From NCBI RefSeq assembly GCF_002846205.1, contig NZ_PHKV01000001.1, positions 744,001 through 808,000 of the forward strand: DNA of 64,000 nucleotides. The letters run 5' to 3'. Both the position numbers and the translations under genes were made by a program. Position 1 is the stretch's first letter. Each line of letters opens with the position of its first letter. This document shows positions 1-7,115 of the stretch, in pieces. Origin of the DNA: Xanthomonas prunicola (GTDB lineage Bacteria; Pseudomonadota; Gammaproteobacteria; Xanthomonadales; Xanthomonadaceae). The notes under the pieces are model-generated. The model saw only the letters and a list, made by a program, of their open reading frames with translations, had not been told where the DNA came from and made no database searches.

Positions 1-660
1 GGACTCAATGGCGTTTGCGAATTCGTCCAAATGCGTGTCCGTCACCTTCATGCTGGTGTCATCAGGGAATGCTCGAACCCATCCATTGACCACTGGAACA
101 AACTCTGGGTAGGCCAACCGGAGATCATCCATCGACCTCCCCTCGCCGTGCTTGAACACATTGACGACCAGTCGCATTGCATCTAGGCGAGCATATCCTG
201 GGAAAGTCGCAATATTCAGTCCAAGTGCCTCCAAAAATCTTTCTAGCTGGGTGCTATCCATCGTCCACATTGCCCTTCTCGTATGGATACCTATAACAAA
301 CCCAGGTAGCCGAAGCTGATCCACCAAGAACCGTCGCCAAGCTTTGTCCCAGTGATGAAACATACCCGCCACAACGCTTAGGCGAGTCCGCTCGTGCATT
401 TCCGAGAGCAACTCATAGAACATGATTCCATGATTCTGGGCATCCTCAGCCTGCTCAGCCTCGTCGTGAATGTCTGGGTCGAAATTACGCCCGGAGGATT
501 CCCAATAAGCATCCGCCGCAGCATCTGCCTCCGCCGAAATGTTGCCGAATGTTGAAAGCAGCCTCTCCTTCGCCTGTTGGACGTAGAAGCGATGTCCTGC
601 GAGCAGCGAATGCCTAACTGGATCATCTAGCATGAAAGCAGAACGCATCTTGGAGGTCAT
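1..660 (-). CDS. Unrecognised protein coupled to the OLD-type nuclease (partial, C-terminus outside window)
   Basis: An open frame runs from the ATG at 660 to the window edge without a stop (220 codons seen). Its ATG overlaps the TGA of the upstream ATPase-nuclease gene as ATGA (657-660), so the two are probably translationally coupled and act together. The visible product is soluble-looking and mostly helical. It has an acidic stretch near residues 50-65 and conserved-looking aromatic and charged patches such as MFHHWDKAWRRF and VVNVFKHGEGRS. The latter loosely recalls the basic/His motif of HEPN-type helical domains, but the R-x4-6-H spacing is not met, so I assign no family. Genes in this position next to OLD nucleases are often defence partners; that role is inference only. 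Confidence 0.75.
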   Translation of the reverse strand, partial: MTSKMRSAFMLDDPVRHSLLAGHRFYVQQAKERLLSTFGNISAEADAAADAYWESSGRNFDPDIHDEAEQAEDAQNHGIMFYELLSEMHERTRLSVVAGMFHHWDKAWRRFLVDQLRLPGFVIGIHTRRAMWTMDSTQLERFLEALGLNIATFPGYARLDAMRLVVNVFKHGEGRSMDDLRLAYPEFVPVVNGWVRAFPDDTSMKVTDTHLDEFANAIES

Positions 661-2435
661 GCTTCTTCCTCGACTTCAACCGGAAGCTGAGACAACCAAT
701 TCACCATCTCACGAACTCCTGCTGCATCCTCACAAGTAGCGTCCACACCCTTGGTCTCAATATCAATCTGACAAGTAAGCCAAGCGTGTTCGGTTTTTTG
801 CCCGAGGCCAACGTGAGGCTCTATAGCGCCACGACTCCAGAGCCAGATGGATTGATTGCGAAGTTTCGTCACCAGCGAGGCGATGTGAGCACTAGCATCC
901 GCCTCTCCAGCTAGAACCTCAAATGCCCTGGATGCCGGACCACGCGCGTCTTTCTTAGGTAGGCCGCTTGCGTCCAGAGTGATGACATCATTCTGAGCAA
1001 GTCTCGCAAGGATTTCCCTGCAAATAGCGATGTCAGGATCGTCTTCCGCGAGGAAACCATGCACCTGCGCGTTCCGGAAGGCATAATCAAGATCCACGAT
1101 GGCGCACGCGGGAAGACCCAGAGCCGCAAGGACCTCTATCGATTTTTTGGTATCGGCTACACCGCTCATTGGCACAATCGCCAGCGACGACTGGCCCAAC
1201 GTCTTACCGGCAATGGCCTGGAAGAGACATGGGAGCAGCCGGAGCTCTGTTTTTCCTTCCGCCAGGATCACCTTGTCAGCGAACAACACCTGAGAAGAGT
1301 TGGTCAGACTAAAGATTTGGAGCATCTGGTGGGTGGGATTCTCCACCAACTGTTCTATGACGGATAGCAGACGCGGCCTTGCTCTTGTCCCGTGAGGATG
1401 TTTCTTGGTCATCAACAACGCGTTCTTCGCATCCTTGGCAAGGATCATCTGCGCGGAGTGCGTCGAGAACACAACCTGATACCCCAGCTCCGACAAAGCT
1501 CGAAGTGCTTCACGCACCTGTTCCACGGCGAAAGGGTGCATGAATAGCTCTGGCTCATCCACTAGAAGCAAGGTGGCGCCACCGGCGGCTGCCGCTCCTC
1601 TCTTTAAGTCAGCCAAATGCCGGACCATAGCCATCTGAATCGCTCGCTGCGCTCCATGCCCATAAGAGCCGAATGAACGTCCCTGCCCGTTACCTTCGTA
1701 GACCTTGACGGTCCCCGCTTTAATCAGGTCATTGAAAGCCGGAACAGGGAAGTCGAGTTTGATGCTGATCCCAGGGAACAGGTCCGAGATCTTGCCGTTG
1801 ATGGACGCATCGATACGCCCCAACTCGTCAAAGCGGTCGCCCCCCTCAGCTGAAATCATGCCCAAAATTGCTGCCAAATAAGGAGTCAAGGTTTGCTCGT
1901 GCTGCTCTTGAATAGCAGACAGCATCGATGCAAGCAGCTTTCCGATGGTCGTAGTCGTCTTGGCCTTGCTCGCGTCCTCCTCCGCGTTCTCCATCGCCCC
2001 AATGCGGATGGGATCCGGAAACAGAGCAGTGATGGCGTTATCGATTCCAGTTGGATTAGGGTCCCACTGCTTGTTGGCTGGGTCCATAATAGTCAAAGTC
2101 ACCTCACCACCAGGCACTTCCTGGACTCGCCGAATTTTCAGGATGCCGTCGTGTATATGTGGCTCGATCTTCTTACGGTGCTTGCTTTCCAGAACATCTA
2201 GATCAGCATCCGTGATGCCGACCAGCACCCCCGTAACCTGGACGGGTTGAGCTGGGTCGTGGAAGTCTTCAACGCCCAACTTGGCCTTTCGGACTAACCA
2301 CTGCAACGCCGTGAGGCAGTTGCTCTTTCCGCAATTGTTCAGGCCGACCAGTGGAGTGAAGTTGGTTAGCTGCAAGGAAGTAGCATCACAAGAGCGAAAA
2401 TTCCGGATATCCAACTCTGAGATGTAAACAGCCAT
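657..2435 (-). CDS. OLD-family ATP-dependent nuclease (AAA ATPase + TOPRIM)
   Basis: The 592-residue product has an N-terminal ABC/SMC-like ATPase and a C-terminal TOPRIM domain, the architecture of OLD/GajA-type nucleases. Visible motifs are Walker A GLNNCGKSN (about residue 32), a signature-like FGSYGHGAQRA, Walker B LLLVDEPELFMHP, the switch histidine in VVFSTHSAQM, and TOPRIM motifs VILAEGKTE (acidic glutamate) and AIVDLDY (DxD). I chose the ATG at 2435 (MAVYISELDIRNF), because such proteins begin right before the IxNFRS strand; a longer frame begins at 2498. Family members cut DNA under nucleotide control and are typical of phage-defence operons (OLD, Gabija, PARIS). The neighbour here is neither a UvrD-like helicase nor a reverse transcriptase, so the system type is unclear. 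Confidence 0.9.
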   Translation of the reverse strand: MAVYISELDIRNFRSCDATSLQLTNFTPLVGLNNCGKSNCLTALQWLVRKAKLGVEDFHDPAQPVQVTGVLVGITDADLDVLESKHRKKIEPHIHDGILKIRRVQEVPGGEVTLTIMDPANKQWDPNPTGIDNAITALFPDPIRIGAMENAEEDASKAKTTTTIGKLLASMLSAIQEQHEQTLTPYLAAILGMISAEGGDRFDELGRIDASINGKISDLFPGISIKLDFPVPAFNDLIKAGTVKVYEGNGQGRSFGSYGHGAQRAIQMAMVRHLADLKRGAAAAGGATLLLVDEPELFMHPFAVEQVREALRALSELGYQVVFSTHSAQMILAKDAKNALLMTKKHPHGTRARPRLLSVIEQLVENPTHQMLQIFSLTNSSQVLFADKVILAEGKTELRLLPCLFQAIAGKTLGQSSLAIVPMSGVADTKKSIEVLAALGLPACAIVDLDYAFRNAQVHGFLAEDDPDIAICREILARLAQNDVITLDASGLPKKDARGPASRAFEVLAGEADASAHIASLVTKLRNQSIWLWSRGAIEPHVGLGQKTEHAWLTCQIDIETKGVDATCEDAAGVREMVNWLSQLPVEVEEEA

Positions 2436-2618
2436 TCCTTTGCCCCCTAGTTCAGCGGTGAATTGCTGAAAGCTGCCTTCATTTGATCCTAAAGGCAATT
2501 GTTGTGTTCGCCACCAAGCTCAACTATCACGTAGCCGCGTTTTTTCCGTTGCTGTGCTGCTTGCATAGGTAGAACACGCGCTTTCCGTGCCCAGTCAATC
2601 CCGCCGCTTTTTGCTTAG

Positions 2619-3074
2619 TTACAGGCGGCCGGCTTGCAATGGCCTGTCATCGATAAGCGAGTGTCCCAGTCGCATGTGCCCAGGCCCAAGCCTCGAAATG
2701 GCATCGAAGCGCTGCCGATAGTCTTCTACCTCCCAGAGCCAAGCCTCCTGCATTTCATATTGCGGGTTGTATAGCACCCAAATCAGCCGCTCCCACTCGT
2801 AGTTCGACGGCTTGGGAACCCGGGTCACTGTGCTGCCTCGCTTACCACTGGGTCGGTTTCCCTTCACTTGGTAGCGCAGACCCTGATAAACGAAGTCATG
2901 GCCCCGCTGGACGGCAGTCGCACCGCGCATGCAAGCAGAGTAATCAGCCAGGGAACATCCCAACAGCACGGCAGCGTCGTATTCCGACAATACAGAGGTG
3001 ATGGCCGGAGCATTCCCAAAGGTGGACTCCCAAGCCAAAGAGGCTTCAATTAGCTGCTGGCGTAGCCTCTCCAT
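2619..3074 (-). CDS. Putative PD-(D/E)XK-like nuclease or restriction-associated protein
   Basis: A 151-residue product starting at MERLRQQLIEASLAWE; the ATG at 3074 lies 2 nt after the stop of the upstream membrane-protein gene. Longer forms starting at 3170 would overlap that gene. The central segment YQVKGNRPSGKRGS has the QxK form of the last catalytic motif of PD-(D/E)XK nucleases, and EYDAAVLLG upstream could supply the acidic residue. The rest (IWVLYNPQYEMQEAWLWEVEDYR) is rich in Trp and Tyr. The family reading is from motif memory, not from a search. Its position between a membrane-anchored protein and an OLD nuclease suggests a role in the same island operon. Confidence 0.65.
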   Translation of the reverse strand: MERLRQQLIEASLAWESTFGNAPAITSVLSEYDAAVLLGCSLADYSACMRGATAVQRGHDFVYQGLRYQVKGNRPSGKRGSTVTRVPKPSNYEWERLIWVLYNPQYEMQEAWLWEVEDYRQRFDAISRLGPGHMRLGHSLIDDRPLQAGRL

Positions 3075-3076
3075 CA

Positions 3077-3586
3077 CTATTTCTTTAGTCCAAACCAAGC
3101 AAGTAAAAATGCCAGTGCAATCGCGAACAAAAGGCCAATCAATGCCTTGCCAACATTGTCGGCCAGCCATGAGACCAGCCTGCTGAAACTACTCGCCTCA
3201 CCCGGGGGTCCATGAATGTAGCTCCCGGTAACGTCCGAACCCTCTTCCAGCAAGTCGTCGTTACTCCAGAAGAAGTGACCCAGAAACATTAGGGAGCCGC
3301 CCATGTTGTTGAGCTCATCAGTGTGGCGGCGGCTATCTTCTTGCAGCCTTTCAAGCGTGGGCTCAGCAGCCTGCGGCGTCACACGTATCGAGGTCCAAGT
3401 GATATCGCGGGTTTGAACCACGGTGTGGTCGATAAGCAGCACCGGTTTGCCCTGCTTGTAGGGCCTCACAAAGCGCTTCTTCAGTTCGCTTGGCGACAAG
3501 TCAACAAAAAGGGCATGCTTCTTGTCGGCACCCTTGAGGGTGACGAAAACATGGTGGAAGCGACCGCTACCTTCTTGGGCGGTCAT
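3077..3586 (-). CDS. Membrane-anchored protein of unknown function with C-terminal TM helix
   Basis: A 169-residue product. Residues 1-80 form a compact, charged domain (LKGADKKHALFVDLSPSELK, then RPYKQGKPVLLIDHTVV). A middle part contains SNDDLLEEGSDVTGSYIHGPPG. A single hydrophobic helix near residues 145-165 ends in GLKK, giving a C-terminal anchor with the soluble part in the cytoplasm. The pattern of a sensor-like N-domain, a DVT-x(4)-GPPG linker and an exchangeable C-terminal effector reminds me of bacterial conflict proteins whose C-terminus is elsewhere a TIR or nuclease domain; this is a low-confidence recollection. It is the second gene of the minus-strand island run, 108 nt after the XRE gene. 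Confidence 0.7.
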   Translation of the reverse strand: MTAQEGSGRFHHVFVTLKGADKKHALFVDLSPSELKKRFVRPYKQGKPVLLIDHTVVQTRDITWTSIRVTPQAAEPTLERLQEDSRRHTDELNNMGGSLMFLGHFFWSNDDLLEEGSDVTGSYIHGPPGEASSFSRLVSWLADNVGKALIGLLFAIALAFLLAWFGLKK

Positions 3587-3694
3587 GCTTCACTCCATGA
3601 GCAGTTTCTGCACCAAATTCTGATTCTTTTCGTGTAGCCCTTGTGTGACCACTCCATGGTGATTCTTGCTCATTCGGATAGCGCAGAGCAGAGA

Positions 3695-4063
3695 TTACTT
3701 CTTGGCTTTGCTCACGGCAAAAGATGCCTTCTCCGAGGCACCGGCAAACTCACGCATGTGGCGCAGCAGCTCCTCTTGCTTCGCTGGAGGCAACTGGGAA
3801 AGCACCAAGATGGCCTCCGCCATGATGTCACTGGCTGCATGGAAATATGCCACGGGCAGCTCCAACGCCTCCGCTAGCTTTGCCATGCTTTCGTTGTCAG
3901 GCATGCGGTCCCCTCGCTCGTAGCGCGAAATCCTGGGAGCTGCCGAGTTCTGTTCCTCCAGCCCGAGAACAGCCCCCAAGGCGGCTTGGTTCATGCCCCG
4001 CGCAATCCTGGCCTCACGAAGGCGACGGCCAAAGGTGTATGCGGGAGGCAGCGGAGCAGGCAT
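3695..4063 (-). CDS. XRE-family HTH transcriptional regulator
   Basis: A 122-residue protein with a Cro/C1-type helix-turn-helix at about residues 10-70 (FGRRLREARIARGMNQAALG, then RISRYERGDRMPDNESMAKL). The C-terminal tail of about 50 residues is helical and ends KAKK. I chose the ATG at 4063 because it is the last Met before the HTH. The open frame continues upstream only as a shadow of the divergent gene that starts at 4172. It is first in the minus-strand run leading to the membrane protein, nuclease-like protein and OLD nuclease, so it is probably their local repressor and may also act on the divergent plus-strand trio across the 108 nt gap. Confidence 0.85.
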   Translation of the reverse strand: MPAPLPPAYTFGRRLREARIARGMNQAALGAVLGLEEQNSAAPRISRYERGDRMPDNESMAKLAEALELPVAYFHAASDIMAEAILVLSQLPPAKQEELLRHMREFAGASEKASFAVSKAKK

Positions 4064-4171
4064 GAAGACCAACGAAGGATGAATTGACCCCCAAGTCTGC
4101 CGCTTCCAATCCTGCGCTGCATTTGCCATATTTGCAAATACGCCAAACGGGCGGTATTGCAGGGGTTTGCG

Positions 4172-4933
4172 ATGAATCACACAGGACAAGGAGCGTTCGC
4201 GGCGCTCCTGGCGTTGACACTCGTCTCGCCGTTTACCGCCCACGCCCAAGATGTGCCGGCGCAGAAGTCCGGCTTCTTCCGTCAACTCGGAAAGGGGTTG
4301 GCCGACACCGGCAAGCAGATGGTCGGCATCAAGCCAAACTCGGGCAGCAAAGCCGGCAGCCAGGGAACTGGCTCGATTTACACGCCAATCAATGGCACCG
4401 GGAAGCTGCCCAACCTGTTCAAAGGCGACAACCATCAGCAGGCCCAGCTCGGGAAGTTGGACTGGCCCCGAGTTGCATTGACCTTCACCGAGTGGGGCGC
4501 TTCCTTGCCCTGCTGGACCGCAGAGGCCCGCATCTGGACCAGCCCGACGGCATCGAGCGTCGAGACCTTCCGCACCTGCTTCGATGCCGCGGTGACTGAA
4601 ACTGACGACCTGGGCGATACAGCGGAGCTCAACAGCGCTGCCCTGTGGAAAGGCCGGGACTCGCTCAGCGGCATCCGTGTGCTGCCCAGCAAGCCCAACA
4701 CGGGCGCCCAGCGCTCCAACGGCCCCAACCCTCCGGCCCAGCCGTTTGTCGTCAATGTGAGCCGGCCCGGCGTGGCTGACCGCGCCGTCGATGTCGCCCT
4801 GCGCGTGGCGTGGGTCTCGGGATTCATCCAGACCGCAGATCTGCATCCCGGACCGTCGGGGATGCTGACGCCCTTCAAAGACACCAGGCTCTGGATTGCT
4901 GCCTTCAGGCCCGACGGGAACCGCGACAAGTAG
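4172..4933 (+). CDS. Secreted protein of unknown function
   Basis: A 253-residue protein. I chose the ATG at 4172 because AGGGG lies 8 nt upstream and the product then begins with a clean signal peptide (about 25 residues, hydrophobic core AFAALLALTLVSPF, cleavage after AHA). The mature part starts QDVPAQKSG, is Gly/Ser/Lys-rich to about residue 80, then has a globular part with several Trp and two Cys (LPCWTAEAR, FRTCFDA). I recognise no domain. It is followed 54 nt later by a lipoprotein gene and then a membrane-protein gene, so the three form a small envelope-directed operon inside the island. Confidence 0.75.
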   Translation: MNHTGQGAFAALLALTLVSPFTAHAQDVPAQKSGFFRQLGKGLADTGKQMVGIKPNSGSKAGSQGTGSIYTPINGTGKLPNLFKGDNHQQAQLGKLDWPRVALTFTEWGASLPCWTAEARIWTSPTASSVETFRTCFDAAVTETDDLGDTAELNSAALWKGRDSLSGIRVLPSKPNTGAQRSNGPNPPAQPFVVNVSRPGVADRAVDVALRVAWVSGFIQTADLHPGPSGMLTPFKDTRLWIAAFRPDGNRDK

Positions 4934-4987
4934 TAGGTCCCGGCTTGGCCCGCCTTCCGCGTCACCATCCCTCAAAAAAGGAACGAC

Positions 4988-5302
4988 ATGAAAAACGCAT
5001 GGATTGGCCTGGTCGCGTTGACCATGGCCTTGGGCCTGACCGCCTGCGGCGGCAAGCCCTCATCTGACAATGCCAAGGAAGCTTTTATCCGACTGCTGAA
5101 AGACAGCGGCGCCGGCCAGGTGACCGACGTCCAAAACTTCGAACTGACCGCCTGCGCGGAAGCGGAAGGCGCCGATGGCTACCGCTGCGAAACACGCGGC
5201 CAGGCAGTGCTGAGCATTGAGGGCCGGCAGGTGCCGATCCCCGTGAGCAAGAACTTGCGCTATGCCAAGAGCGATGGCATCTGGAGGGCCTACGCCAAAT
5301 GA
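4988..5302 (+). CDS. Small lipoprotein of unknown function
   Basis: A 104-residue protein with a lipoprotein signal: positively charged start MKNAW, hydrophobic core, and lipobox LTAC with the acylated cysteine near residue 20, followed by GGKPSSDN. The Asp is not at +2, which favours sorting to the outer membrane. The mature part of about 84 residues contains a second Cys pair (LTACAEAEG, YRCETRG) and ends IWRAYAK; such folds are common in small periplasmic proteins, but I do not recognise the family. AAAAAGGAACGAC precedes the ATG. Its stop overlaps the start of the next gene (ATGA at 5299-5302). Confidence 0.8.
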   Translation: MKNAWIGLVALTMALGLTACGGKPSSDNAKEAFIRLLKDSGAGQVTDVQNFELTACAEAEGADGYRCETRGQAVLSIEGRQVPIPVSKNLRYAKSDGIWRAYAK

Positions 5303-5679
5303 AGACCGAATCGAATCCGATGGTTGGGACTTCCGCTGGCACCCTGATTGGCCTCTATGGGGATGGCGCAAGGCGCGCTGCCCCTAAAAAGGTGACCACC
5401 CCGCACAACCGGTTCTTCTGGTGGTTCTCGCTGAGCCTGCTCTTCCTGGGCCCGTTCGGCTTCATCGTCGGGCCGCTGATGGCTCGCCGGGGCCTGCGGA
5501 AAGCGGAGCGGCTGTATCCGCAGGAGGCCGGCGCAGCTCGGCGGCGCGACCAGGGATTTACGGCTGCCCAGTGGTGGGTCATGACGCCGCTGGCCGTGAT
5601 GGGAGCTTTCTGGGTCGTGTCAGTGCTCAGCGGACTACCAATGGTGCTATTGGTGTTGTGGTTGCAGCTGACCAGCTGA
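5299..5679 (+). CDS. Small inner-membrane protein of unknown function
   Basis: A 126-residue protein whose ATG overlaps the TGA of the lipoprotein gene, indicating translational coupling. Two hydrophobic segments are visible: about residues 40-60 (FFWWFSLSLLFLGPFGF) and about 95-122 (near the C-terminus, ending LVLWLQLTS). They are joined by a positively charged loop (ARRGLRKAERLYPQE and AARRRDQ), which by the positive-inside rule should be cytoplasmic. No family is recognised. It is the last gene of the plus-strand trio and no clear terminator follows it directly. Confidence 0.7.
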   Translation: MKTESNPMVGTSAGTLIGLYGDGARRAAPKKVTTPHNRFFWWFSLSLLFLGPFGFIVGPLMARRGLRKAERLYPQEAGAARRRDQGFTAAQWWVMTPLAVMGAFWVVSVLSGLPMVLLVLWLQLTS

Positions 5680-5892
5680 AGATCACTCGCGCCAAAGCAC
5701 CTAAAACGCACGGTGGTCGACAAGGCGCGTCGAATTCTGTGGGTGTTAGACACATACTGTGCATCTCAGAGGGAAATATCTGGCTAGTCCCTATGCGCCA
5801 GCCACTCCTGTAGCGGAAACGAGTTGAGGCTCCAGGAAAGGCGGCATGGCACGTTCCAGGCACGTAGCGAAGAGACCGGGGAAAGGTCAAGG

Positions 5893-5916
5893 CGTCAAGT
5901 CAAGCTATACTTGACG
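5893..5916. promoter_or_regulatory. Perfect 8-bp inverted repeat, possible operator
   Basis: CGTCAAGT at 5893-5900 and ACTTGACG at 5909-5916 are perfect inverted copies separated by 8 nt. The spacing and symmetry fit a dimeric regulator site. It lies about 100 nt upstream of the strong promoter at 6012-6040, so direct repression of that promoter is not obvious; TTGACG in its right arm could itself be a weak -35 element. Function is inferred only. Confidence 0.4.
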
Positions 5917-6011
5917 AGCAGCAGACGACACATTCACATACTAGTTGACAAGGCGTGCCATCTACCGTAACCATGAGCGTCAACAGGAACGTAGATGATG
6001 AAGATGATGGG

Positions 6012-6040
6012 TTGACAGACTCATTCAGACCAGCTACAAT
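6012..6040 (+). promoter_or_regulatory. Near-consensus sigma-70 promoter
   Basis: TTGACA (6012-6017) and TACAAT (6035-6040) are separated by exactly 17 nt, a -35 consensus and a one-mismatch -10. Transcription should start near 6047. This is unusually strong for a genome of this GC content. It drives the leader of about 185 nt that ends at the terminator at 6202-6231, and by read-through the two-gene LOTUS cassette. Confidence 0.7.
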
Positions 6041-6046
6041 GTTCGG

Positions 6047-6231
6047 CTAAATGGAAATTAGTCCAAAGAATCAGCAGATCAATGAATCTGACTACTTCTA
6101 GGACGCTTGCCGGGGGCCAAAGTGATGGAAAAGGTTGAGGTTCTCTTTTTCATACGACGTCCGCAAGTTAGGGAATCTCAAAAAAGTACCATTTAAAACT
6201 AAAAACCACTACCCTGCGTAGTGGTTTTTTA
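6047..6231 (+). ncRNA. Candidate structured leader or small RNA upstream of the LOTUS cassette
   Basis: The segment runs from the predicted start of the 6012-6040 promoter to the intrinsic terminator. It contains a 10-bp hairpin with two G-U pairs (6125-6134 with 6144-6153, 9-nt loop) and the 12-bp terminator stem. The only start-to-stop reading is a 16-codon frame (6051-6101, MEISPKNQQINESDYF) with no ribosome binding site and almost leaderless. It could be a free small RNA, an attenuator controlling the downstream pair, or an RNA partner of the encoded proteins. Expression is not shown by sequence alone. Confidence 0.45.
6202..6231 (+). terminator. Intrinsic terminator just before the LOTUS-protein gene
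   Basis: A 12-bp perfect stem (6202-6213 with 6219-6230) including AAAAACCACTAC, with loop CCTGC and a T run after the stem. It is U-rich on both strands. It lies between the strong promoter and the start codon at 6260, so the cassette would be expressed only by read-through or from a weaker promoter closer to the gene. Confidence 0.8.
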
Positions 6232-6259
6232 GTATGGGCGGGTATAAAGGAATAGCCAA

Positions 6260-7105
6260 ATGAATACTACAGAAATCCAAGCGGGCAAGATCCTGAGGCG
6301 GCTGCTCCAATCAGGGCCAGAAAAAGCTGCAAGACTGAAACAACGTCTGATAGCGGAATATGCTCTGGCGGGCCTTGGACGCTTTGACGAAAAGGCGATG
6401 GGATACAAAAAGTTTAAAGATTTCCTAGAGCGCTCACAGGGAGGGTTGGCTTCAATTTCAACTGCGGAAGGGGGCGATATAATCGTCAGCCTTAATCCAA
6501 AAGCTGTAGTTGAACCCTCAACACCGATTCAGCAAAGAAAATCAGTTGTTATTAGAAGCGATGTTTGGCAGGCCTTCTTAAATCAGGATGCCTCCAGAAA
6601 AAGATTTCTCAACAAAGATTCGTTTGATGTTGTGCACTTCAAAACTGATGGAGAAAATTTTTTAGCACCTGACCCCTCAAAATTTCTCGAAATACTTCCG
6701 TTAAGCAAAGACATTTTGAAAAAATGGATGCTCGAATTCTTGCGAGACACAAGAATCGCTGAAGATCATCGATTAATTCTTGATGAAATGCTAAACAACG
6801 CCGAATACTCCAGCGCATTGAATCTAACTTTTACACAAGCGTTAGGAGAAAATGCTCCTCAATGGAAGTCTTTCAGAATAGAAAGGGTTTATCAGGAGAT
6901 ATCGCAATGGTCGGCTGCTAACGGAATTGATGCAGCACATCTTTTGGTCCAACAAAAGCAATGGACTACTGATTCTCAAGCGGAAAAAATTTCACACGTT
7001 CGAGAGCACATATTCAAGCTCTTAGAGATAACTTCCGACGCAGATCTCGAGAAAATAGTTCTTCCAATATTGGTAGCAACGAGCCTCATCCGCACTCGCA
7101 CTTAA
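6260..7105 (+). CDS. LOTUS/OST-HTH domain protein, first gene of AT-rich two-gene cassette
   Basis: A 281-residue protein; AAAGGA precedes the ATG. Residues 8-75 (AGKILRRLLQSG, then GYKKFKDFLERSQG and GGDIIVSL) match the OST-HTH/LOTUS winged-helix pattern, a domain that binds RNA, including G-quadruplex RNA, and that in bacteria is usually joined to NYN/PIN nucleases or occurs in uncharacterised operons. Residues 90-281 are helical with no motif I can name; no NYN/PIN acidic pattern is evident. Codon use and base composition are clearly more AT-rich than the flanks, a sign of transfer. It is followed after 10 nt by a second gene of identical length. The LOTUS reading is from pattern memory. 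Confidence 0.8.
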   Translation: MNTTEIQAGKILRRLLQSGPEKAARLKQRLIAEYALAGLGRFDEKAMGYKKFKDFLERSQGGLASISTAEGGDIIVSLNPKAVVEPSTPIQQRKSVVIRSDVWQAFLNQDASRKRFLNKDSFDVVHFKTDGENFLAPDPSKFLEILPLSKDILKKWMLEFLRDTRIAEDHRLILDEMLNNAEYSSALNLTFTQALGENAPQWKSFRIERVYQEISQWSAANGIDAAHLLVQQKQWTTDSQAEKISHVREHIFKLLEITSDADLEKIVLPILVATSLIRTRT

Positions 7106-7115
7106 GGAGCGCAAA

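Larger units (their letters stand above)
5680..6259. other. 580-nt intergenic region with promoter, structured RNA and terminator
   Basis: No convincing protein gene lies here. The left half (5680-5890) shows nothing recognisable. The right half holds an 8-bp inverted repeat (5893-5916), a near-consensus sigma-70 promoter (6012-6040), a predicted hairpin (6125-6153) and an intrinsic terminator (6202-6231), all upstream of the LOTUS-protein gene. TTGACA also occurs at 5945-5950, but without a good -10. Confidence 0.7.

Noticed and set aside
4064..4975. Upstream extension of the XRE regulator frame to 426 codons
   Set aside because: It is antisense to the secreted-protein gene; HTH proteins start just before the domain, and a natural ATG exists at 4063.
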